NCBI GenBank assembly: GCA_050258735.1
Contig: JBLMZJ010000086.1
Location: 1 to 10,557, forward strand
Direction of reading: 5' to 3'
Source: Syntrophomonas_A sp050258735
Lineage (GTDB): Bacteria > Bacillota > Syntrophomonadia > Syntrophomonadales > Syntrophomonadaceae
Length of the DNA stretch: 10,557 bases
Numbering within the stretch: position 1 is the first letter of the stretch; the number at the start of each line of letters is the position of its first letter. A program made the position numbers and the translations under genes. Shown piece after piece: positions 6,077 to 10,557 of the stretch. Below the pieces are notes generated by a model that saw nothing but the letters and a program-made list of their open reading frames with translations, did no database searches and was not told where the DNA came from.

Positions 6077-6950
6077 GGTCCTGCATCCTTTCCTCAGGAC
6101 GGATGGTCGCTATATCAATACCTACCATGGCCTCGCCCAGATCACGGGATACCTCGGCCAGAACGGCGGCATCCTGATAATATGTGGTAGCGGCCACTAT
6201 AGCCCGGGCACGTTTCATGGGATCACCTGATTTAAAGACCCCGGACCCGACGAATATCCCGTCACAGCCCAACTGCATCATAAGTGCCGCATCGGCCGGC
6301 GTGGCAATGCCCCCGGCGGCAAAATTGACCACCGGCATCCGACCGAACTTTCTTACTTCCATAACCAATTCATACGGTGCCTGCAGCTCCTTGGCAGCCG
6401 ACATCAGTTCGTCCTCCGGCAGTCCCAGCACCCAACGGATCTCATCATTGACCTGGCGGATGTGCCGTACCGCTTCTATAACATTTCCGGTACCGGGTTC
6501 GCCCTTGGTCCGGATCATGGCGGCACCTTCACCGATTCTTCTCAGTGCCTCGCCCAGGTTGCGGGCTCCGCACACAAAAGGCACCTTGAACATCTTCTTA
6601 TTTACATGGTATTTATCATCGGCCGGGGTAAGCACTTCACTTTCGTCGATATAGTCTATCCCCAGCGATTCCAGGATCTGCGCCTCAACGAAATGTCCGA
6701 TGCGGCATTTGGCCATGACCGGGATAGTGACCGCTTCCATTATCTGTTTTATGATGGTGGGGTCCGCCATGCGGGCGATGCCCCCGGCAGCTCTTATATC
6801 TGCTGGTACGCGTTCCAGTGCCATGACTGCACAGGCTCCGGCTTCTTCTGCTATCTTAGCCTGCTCCGGGGTGGTTACATCCATTATGACGCCGCCCTTG
6901 AGCATCTGGGCCAAACCCGTTTTTACTCCAAAAGTGCCTTTTTCCTCCAT
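6066..6950 (-). CDS. pdxS: Pyridoxal 5'-phosphate synthase, synthase subunit
   Basis: PdxS forms PLP from ribose 5-phosphate, glyceraldehyde 3-phosphate and ammonia supplied by PdxT. It is a (beta/alpha)8 barrel that assembles as a dodecamer. The 294-residue protein is full length and highly conserved. Asp24 (IMDVTT), Lys81 (MAKCRIGH) and Lys149 (IRTKGEPGTG) stand at the positions of the known catalytic residues of the Bacillus enzyme, and the phosphate-site AAGGIATPADAA and VGSGVFKS motifs are present near 216-242. The ATG start has GGGAGGT eight bases upstream. It lies 105 bases after gyrA; that gap carries a repeat copy and no clear terminator, so transcription could come from read-through of gyrBA or from a weak promoter in the gap. 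The end overlaps the start of pdxT. Confidence 0.98.
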   Translation of the reverse strand: MEEKGTFGVKTGLAQMLKGGVIMDVTTPEQAKIAEEAGACAVMALERVPADIRAAGGIARMADPTIIKQIMEAVTIPVMAKCRIGHFVEAQILESLGIDYIDESEVLTPADDKYHVNKKMFKVPFVCGARNLGEALRRIGEGAAMIRTKGEPGTGNVIEAVRHIRQVNDEIRWVLGLPEDELMSAAKELQAPYELVMEVRKFGRMPVVNFAAGGIATPADAALMMQLGCDGIFVGSGVFKSGDPMKRARAIVAATTYYQDAAVLAEVSRDLGEAMVGIDIATIRPEERMQDRGW

Positions 6951-6995
6951 ACTGCTTTACCTCCCAGGTGTAAATCATACGACTGTTTTATTAAT

Positions 6996-7023
6996 TAACC
7001 ACAGATGGACACAGATGTAAACA
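6996..7023 (+). repeat. dispersed CACAGAT-type repeat, copy B
   Basis: TAACCACAGATGGACACAG followed by ATGTAAACAG lies in the gyrA-pdxS gap. It is the cleanest copy of the repeat in the window and matches the start of copy A (ACCACAGATGGACAC) exactly for 15 bases. It lacks the internal TGCY-NNN-GGCA unit seen in copies A and C. On the minus strand it supplies a TTTACA hexamer 17 bases ahead of an A/T-rich TTAATT, a poor promoter candidate for pdxS. No gene is visible in this gap. Confidence 0.7.
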
Positions 7024-7055
7024 GCCAATTAAGAGAAACCTAGTAACCCCGGTCC

Positions 7056-9491
7056 CTAATCCTCTTTCTCCACTTTGAAGCGGGCGATGCCTACCACACT
7101 GTCGTTGTCCGGCAGGCGCATGAGGGTTACCCCCCGGGCATAGCGGCCCTGCAGGGAGATGGAATCGACCTCCAGACGAATCAACTGTCCCTCCGCCGTC
7201 AATATCACCAGTTCTTCATCCGGCATGGCTATCTTGAAGGCCGCCAGGCGACCAGTCTTATCGCCCAGGGTTATGCTCTTTAATCCCTTCCCGCCTCGAT
7301 TTTGTTCCCGGAAATCGGAGAGCGGCGTACGCTTGCCGAAGCCATTCTCGGTCACCAGCAGGACATCGGCCCCCTCCCGATACTTGTCTACTCCTACCAC
7401 AAAGTCGCTCCGCCCCAGAGTGATGGCCTTGACTCCGGCTGCGGTCCTACCCATGGCCCGGACCTGGCTTTCGTCGAACATGATGGACATGCCTGAACTG
7501 GTGGCTACCAGCAAGCGGTCGCCTACCTCTACCCGGCGTACTCCCACCAGGGCGTCATCGTCGTGCAGATTGACCGCGATCAGCCCGTTGCGGCGGATAT
7601 TCTCAAAAGCTGACAGGGCGACTTTCTTAATAATGCCCTTTCGGGTCACCATCACCAGATGCTGGCTGTCAAAATACCTGGCCGCCACCAGAGTAGTTAC
7701 CTTTTCATCAGGACGAAGCTCCAGCAGGTTGATGATCGGCAGTCCCTTGGCCTGGCGGGAGTGCTCCGGTATCTGGAATGCGCGGGCGGTAAATACCCGG
7801 CCCTGATTGGTAAAGAAGAGCACATTGGCCAAGACGCTGGTGACGCAGATCTCGCTGGCCTCGTCCTCGGCGCGGGTGGTAATGGAGCTAACTCCCTTGC
7901 CCCCCCGCCGTTGAGCGCGATATACATCCAGGGGCTGGCGCTTGATATAGCCCCGGTTGCTCATGGTAATGACCACTTCATGGTCATCGATGAAATCCTC
8001 GGCATCATATTCCGATGCTTCGGGGGCGATTTCCGTGCGCCGTTCATCGCCATACTTTTTCTTGATATCATCAAGGTCTTCCCGGATCATCTGCCGTATC
8101 CTCTCGGGATCGGCCAATATATTCTCAAAATCAGCGATGCGGGCCAGCAGATCACGGTACTCCTCTTCCAACTTGCTGCGCTCTAGGCCGGTGAGCTGCG
8201 CCAGACGCATATCGAGGATGGCATTGGCCTGTAACTCAGTGAGCCCGAAATTATTCATCAGGCCCTGCCGGGCTGCGTCACGATCATGACTGCCCCGGAT
8301 CAGATCGATGATCTCATCAAGGTGGTCGATGGCTATGCGCAGACCCTCCACGATATGCAGCCGGTTCAATGCGATGTTCAAATCATACTCGGTACGGCGG
8401 AACAATACCACCCGCCGGTGATCCAGATAATGACGGAGCGCGTCCTTCAAGGTCAAGGTCTTGGGTTCGCCGTTGACCAGGGCTACCATATTTACCCCGA
8501 AGCTGTCTTCCATCTGGGTATGCTTGAACAGCTTGTTGACTATTATATTGACATTGGCATCCTTTTTGACCTCGATAACCACGCGGATACCTTTGCGATC
8601 CGATTCATCGCGCAGGTCCACGATGCCGTCTATCTTCTTGTCCCGGGCCAGTTCGGCGATCTTCTCCACCAGCCGGGCCTTGTTGACCTGATAGGGTATT
8701 TCCGTTACTATTATGGCGTTCTTCCCGCCCTTGCGCTCCTCGATCTCATAGCGCGCCCGCACCTTGATGCTGCCGCGTCCGGTAGCATAGGCCTTGCGGA
8801 TGCCGGCAGTACCCATGATGATTCCTGCGGTCGGGAAGTCCGGGCCGGGTATGACCTCCAGCAGTTCCTCCAAGCTCACTTCAGGATCGTCCAGCACCAT
8901 ATGTAGCCCGTCCACCACCTCGGACAGGTTATGGGGCGGTATATTGGTGGCCATACCTACGGCTATGCCGTTAGAACCGTTGACCAGAAGATTAGGTATC
9001 CGGGCCGGCAGTACCTGCGGTTCCTCCCGGCTATCGTCATAATTGGGCCGCCAGCCTACGGTTTCCTTGTCGATATCTTTGAGCATTTCCCCGGCGATCG
9101 CTGCCATCCGGCTCTCGGTGTAGCGCATGGCCGCTGCGGAGTCACCGTCGATGGATCCGAAGTTGCCGTGTCCGTCTACCAATGGGTAACGCATGGAAAA
9201 CTCCTGGGCCATCTTGACCATTGCTTCATAAATAGATGAATCGCCATGAGGATGGTATTTACCCATGACTTCTCCCACGATATTCGCCGACTTGCGGTGG
9301 GGTTTGTCGTGGGTCATGCCGGTATCATGCAAAACATACAGTATACGCCGGTGCACCGGCTTCAAGCCGTCCCGAACATCCGGCAGCGCCCGGGATACTA
9401 TGACACTCATAGAGTAATCCAGGAACGAGCGCCTGACCTCTTTTTCTATATCCATTTCCGTAACACGGTCGAAGATATTACCTTCCTGCAA
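7056..9491 (-). CDS. gyrA: DNA gyrase subunit A
   Basis: GyrA is the DNA-breaking and DNA-wrapping subunit of gyrase (A2B2), which introduces negative supercoils. The 811-residue length is typical of Gram-positive GyrA. The active-site tyrosine is Tyr124 in AAAMRYTES. The quinolone-determining segment GKYHPHGDSSIYE (77-89) has Ser85 and Glu89 at the two key positions, the usual unmutated Gram-positive state. A coiled-coil/tower region lies about 360-490. The C-terminal beta-pinwheel starts near 500 and holds the GyrA-box QRRGGKG at 527-533, which distinguishes GyrA from ParC; a second NRGGKGLKS stretch lies further on. The start is TTG at 9489-9491, supported by AAAGGAGG seven bases upstream, a site that overlaps the gyrB stop codon. 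Only 14 bases separate it from gyrB, so the two are surely one operon. Confidence 0.98.
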   Translation of the reverse strand: MQEGNIFDRVTEMDIEKEVRRSFLDYSMSVIVSRALPDVRDGLKPVHRRILYVLHDTGMTHDKPHRKSANIVGEVMGKYHPHGDSSIYEAMVKMAQEFSMRYPLVDGHGNFGSIDGDSAAAMRYTESRMAAIAGEMLKDIDKETVGWRPNYDDSREEPQVLPARIPNLLVNGSNGIAVGMATNIPPHNLSEVVDGLHMVLDDPEVSLEELLEVIPGPDFPTAGIIMGTAGIRKAYATGRGSIKVRARYEIEERKGGKNAIIVTEIPYQVNKARLVEKIAELARDKKIDGIVDLRDESDRKGIRVVIEVKKDANVNIIVNKLFKHTQMEDSFGVNMVALVNGEPKTLTLKDALRHYLDHRRVVLFRRTEYDLNIALNRLHIVEGLRIAIDHLDEIIDLIRGSHDRDAARQGLMNNFGLTELQANAILDMRLAQLTGLERSKLEEEYRDLLARIADFENILADPERIRQMIREDLDDIKKKYGDERRTEIAPEASEYDAEDFIDDHEVVITMSNRGYIKRQPLDVYRAQRRGGKGVSSITTRAEDEASEICVTSVLANVLFFTNQGRVFTARAFQIPEHSRQAKGLPIINLLELRPDEKVTTLVAARYFDSQHLVMVTRKGIIKKVALSAFENIRRNGLIAVNLHDDDALVGVRRVEVGDRLLVATSSGMSIMFDESQVRAMGRTAAGVKAITLGRSDFVVGVDKYREGADVLLVTENGFGKRTPLSDFREQNRGGKGLKSITLGDKTGRLAAFKIAMPDEELVILTAEGQLIRLEVDSISLQGRYARGVTLMRLPDNDSVVGIARFKVEKED

Positions 9492-9505
9492 CGCCTGGTC
9501 CTCCT

Positions 9506-10557
9506 TTATATATCCAGATTGGAAACATACCGGGCATAGGTCTGGATGAATTCCTTCCGCGGATCCACGTTCTCACCCATCAAGTCGGAAAAGATCTGGT
9601 CAGCCGCGATCGCATCATCGATTGTTACCCGCAAAATGGAACGGTTTTCCGGATTCATGGTGGTTCCCCACAACTGTTCCGGATCCATCTCACCCAGACC
9701 TTTATAGCGCTGTATAGCCCACTTCTTATTGGAAGCGGTGACGAACTGGTTCATCTTTTCTTCATCATGGAAATAATGTATCTCATTGCCCCGCTTGGTC
9801 CCGTATAACGGGGGCTGTGCGATATAGACATAGCCTTGCTCTATCAGATCCCGCATGTAGTTATAGAAGAAGGTGAGCAGCAATACCCGGATATGGGCGC
9901 CGTCGACATCAGCATCGGTCATGATAAATATCTTGTGATAGCGGGCTTTTTTGATATCAAAATCCTCCGAAATGCCGGCTCCGATGGCGGTGATCATGGC
10001 CTTGATCTCTTCATTGGCAAGGATCCGGTCCAGGCGGGACTTTTGTACATTAAGTATTTTTCCGCGCAGAGGGAGTATCGCCTGGAAGTTACGGTCACGG
10101 GCCATTTTAGCCGAGCCGCCGGCCGAGTCTCCCTCTACGATGTAGAGCTCGCAATGCGCCGGATTGCGGTCACTGCAGTCAGCCAGCTTACCGGGAAGTG
10201 TGCTGGACTCCAGGGCATTTTTGCGCCGGGTCAGTTCCCTGGCCTTCTTGGCCGCTTCCCGTGCCCGGCGGGCCGAGATGGCCTTCTCTAGTATCTTTCG
10301 GGCTATTGGCGGATTCTCATTGAGGTAGTCGTCCATGTATTCATAGACGGCACTTTCTACTATTCCGCGTATGTAGGTATTTCCTAGCTTGGTCTTGGTC
10401 TGTCCCTCAAACTGCGGTTCATTGACCAGGACCGATATGATGCCGGCCATACCTTCGCGGATGTCCTCTCCGGACAGGTTGCCGTCACTTTCTTTCAATA
10501 TATTGTTTTTGCGGGCATAGTCGTTTATCACCCGGGTCAGGGCATTCTTGAACCCTA
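9506..10557 (-). CDS. gyrB: DNA gyrase subunit B, C-terminal part (cut by window edge)
   Basis: GyrB is the ATPase subunit of gyrase. About 349 C-terminal residues are visible. The frame stays open to the last base (GFKNALTR precedes the in-frame GTG near 10531), so the start codon and the ATPase domain, roughly 290 residues by family length, are off the right edge. Seen are the end of the transducer domain with the KTKLGN motif, then the TOPRIM metal-binding signatures EGDSAGG and DADVDG, PLRGKILNV between them, and the conserved RYKGLGEMDPEQLW near the C-terminus. Together these identify a type IIA topoisomerase B subunit; adjacency to gyrA makes it GyrB rather than ParE. The TAA stop overlaps the gyrA ribosome binding site. 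Confidence 0.97.
   Translation of the reverse strand, partial: GFKNALTRVINDYARKNNILKESDGNLSGEDIREGMAGIISVLVNEPQFEGQTKTKLGNTYIRGIVESAVYEYMDDYLNENPPIARKILEKAISARRAREAAKKARELTRRKNALESSTLPGKLADCSDRNPAHCELYIVEGDSAGGSAKMARDRNFQAILPLRGKILNVQKSRLDRILANEEIKAMITAIGAGISEDFDIKKARYHKIFIMTDADVDGAHIRVLLLTFFYNYMRDLIEQGYVYIAQPPLYGTKRGNEIHYFHDEEKMNQFVTASNKKWAIQRYKGLGEMDPEQLWGTTMNPENRSILRVTIDDAIAADQIFSDLMGENVDPRKEFIQTYARYVSNLDI

Noticed and set aside
6951..7055. A promoter for pdxS in the gap after gyrA.
   Set aside because: The best candidate (TTTACA, 17 bases, TTAATT) matches the -10 consensus at only three of six positions; too weak to list as a feature.

Overview
The window is a compact stretch of a low-to-medium GC Gram-positive (Bacillota, Clostridia-like) chromosome, with every convincing gene on the minus strand. 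The evidence for Bacillota is a classic T-box riboswitch, AGGAGG-type ribosome binding sites with frequent GTG/TTG starts, the PdxS/PdxT route to vitamin B6, and a gyrB-gyrA / serS / tRNA-Ser neighbourhood. That gene order is typical of the region next to oriC in this phylum. If so, the origin lies beyond the right edge and the genes run with the fork; this is inference. The exact genus cannot be read from the window.

Layout, in transcription order from right to left. (1) 10557-9506: the C-terminal part of gyrB, cut by the window edge, followed 14 bases later by complete gyrA (9491-7056). (2) A gap of about 105 bases carrying one copy of a dispersed 'ACCACAGATGGACACAGATG' repeat. (3) pdxS (6950-6066) and pdxT (6076-5510), overlapping by 11 bases, which together form PLP synthase. 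(4) A 600-700 base accessory-looking stretch (about 5500-4900): a small stand-alone Cro/CI-type DNA-binding protein gene, a factor-independent terminator, and two degenerate copies of the repeat in inverted orientation on either side. (5) A sigma-A-type promoter and a full serine T-box leader (about 4864-4621, specifier codon UCC) ahead of a serine operon: class V aminotransferase (4540-3383), serA (3324-1726) and serS (1653-376). (6) Directly downstream, three tRNA genes, Ser(UGA), Ser(GCU) and Arg(ACG), with their own strong promoter (327-356) and no visible terminator separating them from serS.

The functional theme from about 4900 to the left edge is serine supply for translation. The T-box senses uncharged tRNA-Ser. 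On antitermination the cell makes enzymes that produce serine, then seryl-tRNA synthetase, and possibly more tRNA-Ser by read-through. The PLP made by PdxS/PdxT is the cofactor of the aminotransferase, though the two operons appear to be separate. I see no large undescribed system. The least explained parts are the repeat-flanked HTH cassette and the possible inclusion of tRNA-Ser genes in a tRNA-Ser-sensing transcript.
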